64,000 bases of DNA. It comes from Microstegium vimineum (Eukaryota; Streptophyta; Magnoliopsida; Poales; Poaceae). The notes beneath the pieces are model-generated. The model had not been told where the DNA came from. It was given only the letters and a program-made list of their open reading frames with translations, and ran no database searches. The position numbers and the translations under genes are program-made. The stretch covers positions 4,856,824 to 4,920,823 of the forward strand of contig CM039139.1 in the NCBI GenBank assembly GCA_022036555.1. The letters are read 5' to 3'. Below are positions 36,318-42,724 of the stretch, in pieces. Each line of letters starts with the position of its first letter. The stretch's first letter is position 1.

Positions 36318-39300
36318 GTCAACATAGCATTTCTGTCTTACTTCAAACCATTAGGGATGAGTGTGGTTTATGGTGCACAGCGGGTGTGCCGGACCTCAGC
36401 TAGTTCCTGTTGAGGTCACTGATCCCAGGGCTTAGGTTCTACTGGATGAGGTTGGTGAATCCCAGCAGCTTAGGCGCTGCTGGTCTTTTGGTCTAGTTCC
36501 GTCTCTGTTTTTGTGGCTCTAGTGGTTTTTTTAGTTTCTGTGTTGGGCCTTTCCCCGGCCTGTTGTACTATTTTTTTCTACATTAATGAAATGACAAGCA
36601 GCTCTCCCGTAGTCCGAGAAAAAAAAAACTGTGTATGCCATTATACCTTAGAAATCCCCATGTTTGTAGCCTTAAGAATCAAACCAGCATATAGTTAAAG
36701 ATTAACCAAAGCCATCTGCTCATAACAACAGAACACATGCAGTCCTTTGTGTTGCTACATTCTACATGTCCAGGCTTGTTTTCATAAAGAAGTCACCCTT
36801 GACTATCCATTCTAGTTTGCAAGATAAATTACCTCGTTTGTATTAACACCTAAGTTCTTTGATGCTGCCAGAAATATGTCCGGAGCGGGCTTCAAATTTT
36901 CAAATGCATCAGCAGAGACAATAGCATCAAATCTGAAATCCAAAAGGGATTCATTAGACCAAATGACAAATGGTGGGAAAATTAAAATGAGTGCAAATGC
37001 AATTCTTCATAATAATCTTAGGGGTAATATTTTGAAACTCAGTTCTGGTTCAACTTAAATCTACTAGAGGCATACACATATCATAGGACAGACCCAGTGT
37101 TGTCTGCTCCCACATGGGTGGGGTCTGGGGAAGGAATAACCAGAGCAAGCCTTACCCCTGCATTTTGCAGAGAGGCTGCGTAGAACCCAGTACCTTTGGC
37201 TCAGTGGGAAGGCTTCTCACCACTGTGCCAGGCCTGTCCTTCCCATAAACATATCATAATAGCAACAAAAGTTTTAGTTCATTCCTGTCCTTTCCACATG
37301 GGTTTCGGTTTGCCCAACCAAAGGAAAAATCATAGATACTTCTTAGTTCTTATGGTCAGTTTAAACCATATAGGAAGATATAATTAGGCCATGTGACTCA
37401 AGTCAATTAGAGAAGCATAGGAGAGATCTATAATACATACTTTCAAATCCAAAATGTAAGTGTTGTGGATGCATTCATTGGCAAGACCTACATACTTCGC
37501 AAGAAGCAGCAACAGGTCCACTAGTGTCTAAGTTTATCATAGTTGAGAGTTTGTTTGAGTTAGTTGCTTAAGTTCCTTTAGTTATTTGAGAGAAGAAATA
37601 TCAATTTGTTTAGCAAAGTTGTTAGGGATGACCCTATAAAACAGAGTACAGCAGATTCATCTGGATTAAGCAGAAATAAACCTAAAACCACAGAACCTCT
37701 TCGGAGAGCGAATTAATTGTATCTTTGCCTCTACAACTCCCTAACTCAGCCACTGAGCCACCAATCTAGCCATATCAGTAACTCATAATAGCCACCCCAC
37801 TCTATAACTAATGTAAGTCATCCTACACTTTTGTGGCACTTTTCCATTCCACTTTCATGTTATGCCTAATTAATTACCTTGACTTTTTCATATCAAAATG
37901 ATATCAGATAAATTGTGGGAGGGATAAAGAAAGGTTAATTTGGGAAAGTGGGCACTTGGGATTCAATTTAGAATCAGACACTTACAGAGACACAGGCAAA
38001 CCAGCCGCAGCCAGATTGGCATCCACCTTAATCCTGTCCGCACTGGATGCAACGGCAACCTTAAGACCAGAATGTTTGCACTGTGTTGACAAAGCACATA
38101 GAGCCTTTTAACATTAATAGATTCAAAGTTTATTTAAACATATTTCAGTGCACATACCTCCATGATGAGCTCCAGAGCCCCAGGGAATCCGATGCCAGAA
38201 TTTGGCTTTGCGTACTATAGATCGAAACAGAGCTCTTTACCATGTTGTAATCTAATTCTAATAGACAATTGATACAAGCTGTTTCATTAGTAATCTAACC
38301 TTGTCAAGATATATCTCAAAAAATCTCTTCTTGGCACTTTCAGGGTTGAAATCTTTTACTCCTTTAGCTCTTGCAACACCTCCAAGGAAATTGGCCTCAC
38401 CTAAACATTATGAGGAAACTACAATAAATTTCTGAAAGGTAGCAATACTTTTTTTTGTATTTTTGGAACATGTAATAACACAATGAGCAAACAATAGAAA
38501 AAATTTCTGGTGGGCTCATCCTATATAAAAGATAGGCAACTAAATGCTTCATAGCATGTAGGACTATTTCAGTTGATGACTATTATCAACAGTTGCATAG
38601 CAAACTATGAAACTAGCAACCACTACTGTAATGGATCGGAGGCAATGCTGCCCCCGCCCGGGTTCCCACCTCTTTGTACAGACCGCGACTTCACCCACCA
38701 CTACACACGACGTCCTCATCCACCGTCTGCCTCGGCTACGCCTGTACCAGCCGCGCCTCCACCACTGCCCAAGGGTGCCGTTGCTGTCCCTCCTGTGACC
38801 AACCAGCACCCCATGGGCACGCGGTCGAAGAGCGGCTATTGGATGCCTGCCGCGTTCCACGCCGCCTCCCTCTCACCAGTGCCGAAGACCTTCCGTAGTG
38901 CTCTGGCCGACCCCAATTGGCGAGCTGCTATGGAAGAGGAACACAGTGCTCTATTGCAGAACCATAACTGGGATCTCGTCCCCCGCCCTCCTCGGGCCAA
39001 CGTCGTCACCGACAAATGGATCTTCAAGCACAAGTTCCAGTCTGACGGCTCCCTTGAGCGGTACAAGGCACGTTGGGTTCTCCAATGCTTCACCCAACGG
39101 CCTGGAGTCGACTTCGATGAGACGTTCAGTCTGAACCCAGCTACTGTTCACACGGTACTCTCCCTGGCTCTCTCCCGCCACTGGCCCATCCCCCAGCTAC
39201 TGTTCGCGTGGATAATGGATTACTCCATCCGTCATCCGACCTCCAACCTATAACTGCACATCTGGCTTTTCGAGGAGTTAACTTTTGAAAAATTGATCAA

Positions 39301-39732
39301 ACAATGCAGGGACGCGAATGGCAGCTGACCACTAACTAGGACCTCAGGTAGATAGTTACCAGTGCCCATGAAGGGGACGAAGTCATCCACGGTGACCTCG
39401 ACGCCCATCTCGGCGAAGACGTCGACGCCGGCCTGTCGCGAGGGCTCCTCGCTGTTGCAGAGCACACCGTCCATATCGAAGAGCACAGCGGATACCTTCC
39501 CCCAGGCCGCCCCCTCCACCACCTCGGTCCCCGGAGAAGATGGGGACGGTGCGGAGGCAGCTGTGGCGGCGGCGACGTCGCGCCGCCCGCGTCGCGGGGG
39601 CTGCATAGCCGCCGATCGGGTCTTCGGGAGGAGGAGCGGGCGAGGAGGCGGCGCCTGGGAGGTGGGCGGGTAGTGGCGAGAAGCGAGGACGCGGTGGAGG
39701 CTTCCATACGAAGGCGCGAGGTGCCGCGCCAT
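7635..39732 (-). CDS. SOQ1: SOQ1-type protein (HAD + thioredoxin-like + NHL), 28 exons
   Basis: Exons 1-28, minus strand: 39360-39732, 38300-38400, 38158-38214, 37986-38080, 36833-36932, 35160-35218, 34588-34715, 34166-34322, 33784-33871, 32116-32194, 31522-31582, 31324-31399, 30611-30721, 29943-30038, 27512-27634, 19120-19317, 18886-18987, 18524-18588, 17169-17262, 15211-15368, 14438-14487, 14231-14367, 14031-14138, 10953-11045, 10665-10701, 8680-8927, 8401-8550, 7635-7811. They total 3321 nt (1106 residues plus stop) with all phases consistent. Borders are GT-AG except one GC donor after exon 19. I chose the ATG at 39730-39732 because a transit-peptide-like N-terminus follows; an in-frame ATG further upstream (39930) is less likely. 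By family knowledge, Arabidopsis SOQ1 is a thylakoid protein that prevents a slowly reversible form of antenna quenching; its thioredoxin-like and NHL parts act on the lumen side. Domain order and motifs match that family throughout. Function here is inferred by homology. Confidence 0.93.
8928..10664 (-). other. SOQ1 intron 25 with insertion-like sequence
   Basis: This 1.7-kb intron contains a ~30-base direct repeat around TGGCCANCGGACACAGAAAA (about 9108 and 9418). It also contains a 400-base pyrimidine- then purine-rich block (9510-9880) bracketed by ATTAACCAG (about 9511) and the loosely inverted GGTTATT (about 9900). It looks like one or two small DNA transposons, but I could not define exact ends. 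Confidence 0.35.
11341..11426. mobile_element. Short Stowaway MITE in SOQ1 intron 23
   Basis: 86 bp with ends CTCCCTCCGCCCC and ACGGAGGGAG, flanked by TA on both sides (11339-11340 and 11427-11428). Typical Stowaway, much shortened. Confidence 0.8.
12140..14018 (+). mobile_element. LINE (L1-type) ORF2 remnant, antisense in SOQ1 intron 23
   Basis: The plus strand shows RT pieces in order: a segment reading MDEVWGAIKSLPPDKAPGPD (about 12310-12375), SPMLFILFMDVL (about 12455-12495), FYADGVILF in place of the usual YADD (about 12570-12600), INYLGIPL, then the cysteine-rich tail (ADRLAKRGLPHPAVCSLCDQ, about 13630-13690). The frame has many stops, and there is an internal deletion near 12430. It ends with GCTCTCCTGCGTCGTTCAAG and an A8 tail at 14011-14018. 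The 5' end is not resolved; sequence from ~11430 may also belong. Dead copy. Confidence 0.82.
14538..14800. mobile_element. Stowaway MITE in SOQ1 intron 20
   Basis: 263 bp with ends CTCCCTCCATTCC and GGGATGGAGGGAG, TA at both sides. The inner arms are also complementary (AAATTACAAGACATTCCAA against TTGGAATGTCTTATAATTT). Confidence 0.88.
15796..15897. repeat. Tandem duplication, 51-bp unit
   Basis: Two adjacent copies starting CATGATATGGAGTCAGTTGG (15796 and 15847), nearly identical, inside SOQ1 intron 19. Confidence 0.85.
16387..16514. repeat. Tandem duplication, 77-bp unit, interrupted by a LINE
   Basis: The unit starts CTGGACTATGCCCCTTGCA at 16387 and again at 16464. The second copy breaks after CTTGCAGCTAGT where a LINE tail begins, and resumes after the LINE at ~16989 (TACTTGCAGCTAGTTCCC). 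Confidence 0.75.
16515..16988 (+). mobile_element. LINE 3'-end fragment, antisense in SOQ1 intron 19
   Basis: A 5'-truncated LINE. The plus strand encodes the ORF2 tail (LGAWSIWNHRNRCVFDG, about 16655-16700) and ends with GCAGCTCTCTTGCGTATTCG plus an A8 tail (16981-16988). The flanks CTTGCAGCTAGT (about 16503) and CTTGCAGCTAGT (about 16991) look like its target-site duplication, though the pre-existing 77-bp repeat confuses this. Confidence 0.8.
17405..17660. mobile_element. Degraded Stowaway-like MITE in SOQ1 intron 18
   Basis: The right end GGGGACGGAGGTAGTA and the internal TTTGACCAACTTTATA / TAGTCAAAGTTTAATTTG arms resemble Stowaway copies elsewhere in the window. The left end is eroded. 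Confidence 0.45.
19731..19986. mobile_element. Stowaway MITE downstream of the nested gene
   Basis: 256 bp, ends CTCCCTTCATCCC and GGGATGGAGGGAG, flanked by TA. Same family as 14538-14800 and 29565-29822. Confidence 0.88.
20032..20225. mobile_element. Stowaway MITE with internal duplication
   Basis: 194 bp, left end CTCCCCCCCATTCC, right end GGAATGGAGGGAG, flanked by TA. The centre carries two copies of a segment containing AAATACATAGCAAAAGCAAT (about 20110 and 20160). Confidence 0.82.
20653..23163 (-). CDS. Plant-specific protein of unknown function, nested in SOQ1 intron 15
   Basis: A single open frame of 836 residues from the ATG at 23161-23163 (MRRKKHLDR) to the stop at 20653-20655. An in-frame ATG at 23221-23223 would add 20 low-complexity residues read from a CT-repeat leader, so I prefer the inner start. 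Visible features: a polyglycine run near the N-terminus (GCC repeat), then LFICFTSRPS; VTCIGQVRVKGGKRKPKH; WVYQIPVNICEALKTFGSC; LLLMRCRSDPVRMAALATRFW; a long acidic Glu/Val-rich middle; four 11-residue RRxSFS repeats (21417-21548); CLLLMMYEPKLSMEVSKETW; and a C-terminal FVLKRCKSEPMRSSARL. I remember such segments from uncharacterised plant proteins but cannot name the family. No transmembrane segment. Composition (CpG-rich 5' half) and length argue for a real gene rather than a chance frame. Same strand as SOQ1. The 405-residue opposite-strand frame is a shadow. Confidence 0.82.
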   Translation of the reverse strand: MRRKKHLDRGGGGGGGGGGTELFICFTSRPSAASAASVAGGSAQSALRPSSSSKLLSPGRGSASGSGAEAVPAPPLHPSLSRRLRNSGSLKGGQSPMFPSGSTGGGRRGRGGFEPAEPSSPKVTCIGQVRVKGGKRKPKHASAAVLRSRSRRGGVGSAEVSFRRAGDDRDGPQGKNQGWVYQIPVNICEALKTFGSCGGRSLCSPSRHGGAGERGAHSADAHRGKKRRQGAPAGGSWLCGAAVARCLLAIQEQEDDEVGKGAAVVPAEEMRASEVGLVMEGWDVEEEEKAVIVGEVEVEKKDEILVVGKEEEGRVSVCIPPRNALLLMRCRSDPVRMAALATRFWGSPAAATMEQVDNEVSGCLNDNEEEEEEGAVAEAEQVECKDEARCSAVSVKDLKCEECGSEENDGVEAGEIDQAKTEAEESAKCGDLVEEKEDASSRVGVEEAQIVWKDAGLEVPLGEVTERENQGPDMVELVISEEEVPAKEKVEEEMKGRRSISSYSPSATLKEDRTKLRRLSSRRRVSTSSRASSSSDRFGRRHSFSAETEARRSSFSSLKDSRRASFSIDRDGRRWSFSIEQEHLVAEPKVLMASRKGKKTSSEAEAEKDCNAVAPNSAEEGLESYDGKEEETTESVGEEGKTQYAKTSQEVEKVETRAEECEGGAGPMIQRRKKSGELPDCLLLMMYEPKLSMEVSKETWVCSTDFVHWKSYQGKNNRNHRQLKASATETVETEKKENADGTTIVNDVQEIKDPSTVNSAVPMPCPVVQKTPLLKPATTEQKLKLELPPVTNAAAYAPFVLKRCKSEPMRSSARLAPDACFWKDRHRPLNATGVGF
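21417..21548 (-). other. Four 11-residue RRxSFS repeats within the nested gene
   Basis: Consecutive units RRHSFSAETEA, RRSSFSSLKDS, RRASFSIDRDG and RRWSFSIEQEH have exactly 11-residue spacing. Each carries an R-R-x-S basic phosphosite motif of the type used by calcium-dependent and related kinases. Phosphorylation is inference. Confidence 0.8.
23674..23760. repeat. Tandem duplication, 43-bp unit
   Basis: CTTGATATAACGGATCTACG starts at 23674 and recurs with few changes at 23717. It lies between the nested gene's 5' flank and the gypsy remnant. Confidence 0.82.
23955..25430 (+). pseudogene. Gypsy integrase region remnant
   Basis: A spacer and zinc-finger region (LRLDGNGALWHRKRICVP-like, HESTYSIHPGSTKTYLDLKEKYWW) leads to the integrase core in a second frame: VDRLTKVAHFLPV, IVSDRGTQFTSHFWEKV and SAYHPQTDEQTERTNQ (DDE residues visible), then FEALYGRKCRTPLFW. 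A third frame carries DYVYLKVSPMRSVKRF and GKLTPRYIGPF, and the end reads FHVSQLKKCLR. Frameshifts near 24370 and 25050-25220 break it. The finger's second cysteine pair is disrupted (YVIHVRGLKQ). Confidence 0.85.
25497..26281 (+). repeat. 3' LTR of the gypsy remnant
   Basis: Polypurine tract AAGGGGGG (25483-25490), then TGTAACACCC at 25497. The segment closes with GGGTGTGACA at 26281, giving near-perfect inverted LTR ends. 785 bp. The pyrimidine-rich middle (25790-25940) stays open in several frames by chance. Confidence 0.85.
26282..26747. repeat. GGCCCG-rich imperfect palindromic element
   Basis: Two GC-rich arms (26283-26440 and 26610-26745) full of GGCCCG/CGGGCC words flank an AT-rich centre (26455-26600). 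The arms are loosely inverted copies, so this is probably a degraded non-autonomous DNA transposon. No coding content. Confidence 0.45.
26748..26950. repeat. Tandem duplication, 108-bp unit at a MITE end
   Basis: GCCCACCTATACTCACATCC recurs at 26748 and 26856, each time followed by GGACGCCTGATCGT and the MITE end CCCTGTTTGGAT. Confidence 0.8.
26798..27081. mobile_element. Tourist/hAT-like MITE with duplicated left end
   Basis: Left GGCCCTGTTTGGAT (26798) and right ATCCAAACAGGGC (27069-27081) are inverted copies. Subterminal GAGGGACTAG / CTAGTCCCTC arms agree too. The flanks TAA and TTAA suggest a PIF/Harbinger-type target, but this is not certain. Confidence 0.65.
27085..27380. mobile_element. 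MITE-like insert with internal 85-bp tandem repeat
   Basis: The ends TTGTCTTTGGCACGGCTCC and GAGCCCGGCCAAATAGG are roughly inverted. Inside, TGCTACATTTGCCTACCCAG starts two nearly identical 85-bp units (27176 and 27261). The frames through it are chance products of the duplication. Confidence 0.5.
27801..28037. mobile_element. Degraded Stowaway-like MITE in SOQ1 intron 14
   Basis: Left TACTCCATATGTCCTCAAAT and right CAGAGACAGAGAGTA with arms containing AAGTCAAACAATCTTAAA / TTTAAAAAGTTTGAGTTAA. The pattern matches the better Stowaways nearby, with eroded ends. Confidence 0.45.
28788..28816. repeat. (TTTA)n microsatellite
   Basis: About seven tandem TTTA units, seen directly, in SOQ1 intron 14. 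Confidence 0.9.
29066..29450. mobile_element. Possible MITE with GCGTTTGGTT ends
   Basis: GGGCGTTTGGTT near 29066 and AACCAAACACG near 29438-29448 form an imperfect inverted pair enclosing a GC-rich block. Exact ends and target duplication not established. Confidence 0.4.
29565..29822. mobile_element. Stowaway MITE in SOQ1 intron 14
   Basis: 258 bp, ends CTCCCTCCATCCC and CGATGGAGGGAG, TA on both sides. It lies about 120 bases from exon 14. Confidence 0.88.
31324..34322 (-). other. SOQ1: SOQ1 exons 8-12: linker, membrane helix, pre-thioredoxin region
   Basis: Exon 8 encodes an acidic, Ser/Asn-rich linker. Exon 9 (residues about 357-386) encodes GSRREILRYG followed by one hydrophobic segment (GIAFSCLFVVV, about 370-382), the single thylakoid membrane helix of the family. 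Exons 10-12 lead into the thioredoxin-like part (EFPRKLDWLNTAPL). The exon 8 acceptor is the second of two overlapping AGs, because the first would give an immediate stop. Confidence 0.8.
32311..32538. mobile_element. Stowaway-like MITE in SOQ1 intron 9
   Basis: Long inverted arms: CATAGTTCGTTTGACTTTTT at the left against AAAAGTCAAACGAACTATAA at the right. Ends CTCTGTTCC and GAAGGGGGG, flanked by TA/AA. 228 bp. Confidence 0.72.
35437..35660 (-). mobile_element. LINE ORF2 tail fragment, same strand as SOQ1
   Basis: The minus strand reads FWNIWKERNRRIFNNMSETALQ and then SRVREDIILRKR to a TAG at 35437-35439. This is the typical end of a plant LINE ORF2. It sits beside a second LINE piece in the opposite orientation. 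Confidence 0.75.
35661..36628 (+). mobile_element. LINE 3'-end fragment, antisense in SOQ1 intron 5
   Basis: The plus strand reads HRWKLTQSGPYSSKFAYATFF, WKRIWKSWDPLHCKFFSWLAINNRCWTADRLAKRG and ACSLCDQAEE (35810-36060), then loses frame. It ends GCAGCTCTCCCGTAGTCCGAG and A11 (36618-36628). The tail matches the LINEs ending at 14018 and 16988. A G30 run lies inside (36286-36315). The 5' border is approximate. Confidence 0.8.
36286..36315. repeat. Poly(G) run of 30
   Basis: Thirty uninterrupted G in the LINE fragment of SOQ1 intron 5. The exact length may be unreliable for technical reasons. Confidence 0.85.
37086..37243 (-). mobile_element. tRNA-derived SINE (Au-like), sense in SOQ1 intron 4
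   Basis: On the minus strand the element opens with GGCCTGGCACAGTGGTGAG, where TGGCACAGTGG (37220-37230) fits a pol III A box. A degraded B box GGGTTCTACGC lies at 37178-37188. The end reads CCCCAGACCCCACCCATGTG...GGGTCTGTCC, which I recognise from grass Au SINEs. No coding content. Confidence 0.72.
38645..39210 (+). pseudogene. Copia RT fragment in SOQ1 intron 1 (antisense)
   Basis: The plus strand carries a Pro-rich linker, then NWRAAMEEEHSALLQNHNWDLVPRP, WIFKHKFQSDGSLERYKARW and GVDFDETFSLNPATVHTVLSLALSRHWPIPQL. The usual SPVVKPAT is shortened, and homology stops at about 39210. No LTR is visible. Related in sequence to copia-1 at 4416-6830. It lies within the 959-base intron 1. Confidence 0.82.
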
Positions 39733-40049
39733 GGCCGCTCGGGTTGGGTGGGAGTGGGACTCGCCGGGTCGGGAGCGTGCGGTGCCGGGGCTGTGGGAGA
39801 GATGGTTTTTGTGGAGGGACGGCTCATCGCTCTCTGGTCGTTGCGGCACACCGCGCACGAGCACGAGTGGATGGGTGGACCCGTGGACGCAGTGTGTGTG
39901 CTGCTGGCTGCTGCTGTTCGCGGTTGTCATGCGCCGGACACGTGGGCGTCGTGTGGCCTTACCTTCTCGATTGTCGTGCCAATCACACGAAATAAAATAT
40001 GCGTTTCAGATGAAATCGAAAATACATACGGAGTACATACTTCGAAGTT

Positions 40050-40160
40050 CCAATATGTGTTGGCAATATGTGTTGGCAAGATTGAGAAGGAAAATCGAAA
40101 AGAGAGGACCTGTAGTGCCAATATGTGTTAGCAAGATTGGGAAGGAAAATAGAGCCAACA
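40050..40160. repeat. Imperfect tandem repeat upstream of SOQ1
   Basis: CCAATATGTGTTGGCAA, then CAATATGTGTTGGCAAGATT and CAATATGTGTTAGCAAGATT, with GAGAAGGAAAAT / GGGAAGGAAAAT following. Three unequal units. Confidence 0.7.
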
Positions 40161-41169
40161 AGATCAGCCGGCAAGGACTATGCTTCGAAGTTCGAAGATG
40201 TACACAAGCTGTTTTTTTAGTAGATGTACAGGCTGTTTTCATGCCTCATGCCTGTTTTCGGCGTTTCCGAGTTTGTTTGGTTTTCCTAGCAGGCTGACGC
40301 CAGTGAACGACCATATTTCGGCACCTAATCCATGTTTTTTTATTGAACGAAAAAAGTCGTCGTGGCCGTTGTATATATGATAGCGTTACATTGTCAACGC
40401 ATCTACGCATGGGAGATTCAATGGATGGAGGTTAAGACTTTGCTAAGATTGATTCAATCTAGTTGATCCTTTGAAGGAAGAGAAAAAAAAAGGTCGATTG
40501 CCTACAATGCTCGCTAGAACTCTATTCTCATCATTACTAGTCATTCCTATGTACTCCTAGCCATTACCGTGATTGTTCCCGTGAATGAATCAATCACGGG
40601 AGTGTATTCAAGGGGTTAAAAAAAACACGCCCATTCATTCCCGTGGTTATTCACAAATGCCTACCGTAATCCATATGGTCTCAAGATAAAGTTTCAGTCC
40701 CAAAGTTCATGCATGAAAGAACTGTAACTAAAAGTAGTGTTACATGAGGGCAAACAAACATTAGACCCTAACCACTAAGAGTTATTCGACTGTCTGATAT
40801 AGACATTGTTCTAGTTGTTGTGCTGATTATTACTGAGATAGTGGTTGAAAGCTTCGGCTCCCACAAGCAACCTAACATGCATGCCCTAAAATACGATTAT
40901 GTTTCACAACGATCCCATTTTTATCATCCATAGATGTACTTCAGTTTGTCCCTAATACCTTTTTTTATCTACATTATGGACTTTCGTAATTTTAGTGGGT
41001 GCAAAGATGTCGTGTCGCGATATTGTGTGTTAACCTATCCTAAAATATTACGAGGGAAAATATGGTCATAAACATTAACCCAGAAAAATATGGTCATCCA
41101 TGTGTATGGTGATGGTGCATCTTCTTTGTTTTGTTTATAGACAGAGGCGGGAACTAGAGGGGTGAGCAG

Positions 41170-41205
<36 letters not shown>
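41170..41205. repeat. Poly(C) run of 36
   Basis: Thirty-six uninterrupted C. Length may be unreliable for technical reasons. Confidence 0.85.
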
Positions 41206-42724
41206 TATGTGGCAGAATTTTTTTACTACCCTCGAGTTAGTTAGCGGCCCAACCTAGTAATACACCGGAATTAAGGTCACAAAAATTACTCGCTCCTCCG
41301 CCACCTCGTATCCCGTCACGCGTGAGTCGCCCTTTACCGCTCGTTTCGCTTCCAATTCCACGTCTGCACCTCTTCTCCTCGACTTCTTCCTAGATCGGCG
41401 GTTCCCAGTTCATTTACATGCGTCCGAGTTCAGCGGACAGGTCACAGACAGAGGCAATCAGGATTCAGGCCGTCCTCTAAATCGGGCACGGAGCTAAAAA
41501 CTGCAGCCATCGCTAGATGCCCAGATCGCCATCGCAGTTCATCCATGATCCGTGCAAAGTAAGTACAATTTATATGATGTGATTTCTAGGTGGAAACATG
41601 GAAACTAATTCAAAATATTTAGTTTATTTAAAACTTTTGAAACTCAGTACAATTTATAGTGCATACAAATATATACTCCCCATGTTGTTGGAGCTTTCCA
41701 AGAAAAAAAAGTAGAAGGCAAAGAAAATTACCTGATTAACCTTAATGCAAAAGCATTGTGCGCAAGTAAAGTAGTATGGTGTACAACTGTAGCGTTCTAG
41801 TTCGTCCATGTGCAAATGTTTTCTATCGCGCTGTTCATGCACTGTGTGCATCGAGTGGACGGATTAGATGGAACTCGCAGATCATAATGTCAATATTTAT
41901 GAAACAAAATTTAAATGTTACAACATCTTGAATTATGGAATTATGGGACATAGGAAGTACTCAAATTCAAAGGTTAGAATTCAAACTCACATTTGAAACG
42001 TCTGTATGAAAATGACAAATTTCAAGTTCATGTCTACTAAAAGGCAAAAATCTTGAATTTCATCTCTTAGGGCATGTGAACCTCGTATTTGTCATTTTCG
42101 TATGATTTTTCTCTAGTTTGAATTTCTTCTCGATTGTGCTAATTTTTTTTAAAAAAAGAATCTGAACAACTGAAACACATTTTTTTATATGATTTTCATC
42201 TATTCACCTAGCTACTCACAAAAATGTTTCTTTTAAAAATAAAAACTATCATTTCAGTTGCTGATAAGCGGACTCATGTCGTTTTTGGCTATTTTTTTTA
42301 GAGAAAAACATTGTTTCGGTGGCTGATAAGTCAAAGTATTTGTATGAGGATTATTATTACGACGTACTGGTTCTGTATAAATGTTTTGGAAGTAATAAAA
42401 AAATGGCTGCCTTCCAGCTTGCGCTTGCTTGAGAAGTCTCTTTCATAGTTTTTTTTTCTCGTTTTATTAATGGTCCTCGTGAACCAGCCTTCTACAGTCT
42501 TTCACAGTTTTTCCTCCATTCAATGGAGCCTGAGCAATCACCATTTCGGTAGAAAAGGAAAAAAAAATCAAATCTAGGGAGAGCAAATCTCGTTTTCAAT
42601 GGTACTCGTGAACCAGCCAGTCAACCAGACAATCGACAGACGCTCACCAACCGAAAACCCAAGAAAAAGAATGAAAACTCCGTATACAATACAGCCCCCA
42701 ATGCTCTCCAGCCAATGGAGGCTC

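Larger units (their letters stand above)
34588..39732 (-). other. SOQ1: SOQ1 exons 1-7: transit peptide and HAD phosphatase domain
   Basis: Residues 1 to ~75 are rich in Ala, Ser, Pro and Arg with few acids, like a chloroplast transit peptide. The HAD motifs follow in order: DMDGVL (86-91, nucleophile D86), ASSADR (188-193, motif II), Lys223 in ENLKPAPD (motif III) and IED (246-248, motif IV). The fold is of the beta-phosphoglucomutase type. All catalytic positions I can check are present. The substrate is not deducible. Confidence 0.88.
39733..42724. other. SOQ1 5' flank and intergenic region
   Basis: It begins with the GC-rich SOQ1 leader/promoter side (39733-39960). Further out are an imperfect tandem repeat of CAATATGTGTTGGCAAGATT-like units (about 40050-40160) and a C36 run (41170-41205). 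The remainder is AT-rich DNA with no supported gene. 42400-42724 is probably the 3' untranslated side of the CML gene. I could not place a TATA box with confidence. Confidence 0.45.

Noticed and set aside
7635..39732. SOQ1 being two or three separate genes (HAD, thioredoxin, NHL)
   Set aside because: All exon phases join without a break, the order matches the single known plant protein, and there are no internal start/stop signals at domain borders.
39232..39930. Upstream ATG at 39930 as the SOQ1 start
   Set aside because: It would add 66 residues without transit-peptide character (His, Glu and Asp rich). The ATG at 39732 begins a typical plastid presequence. cDNA could still change this.
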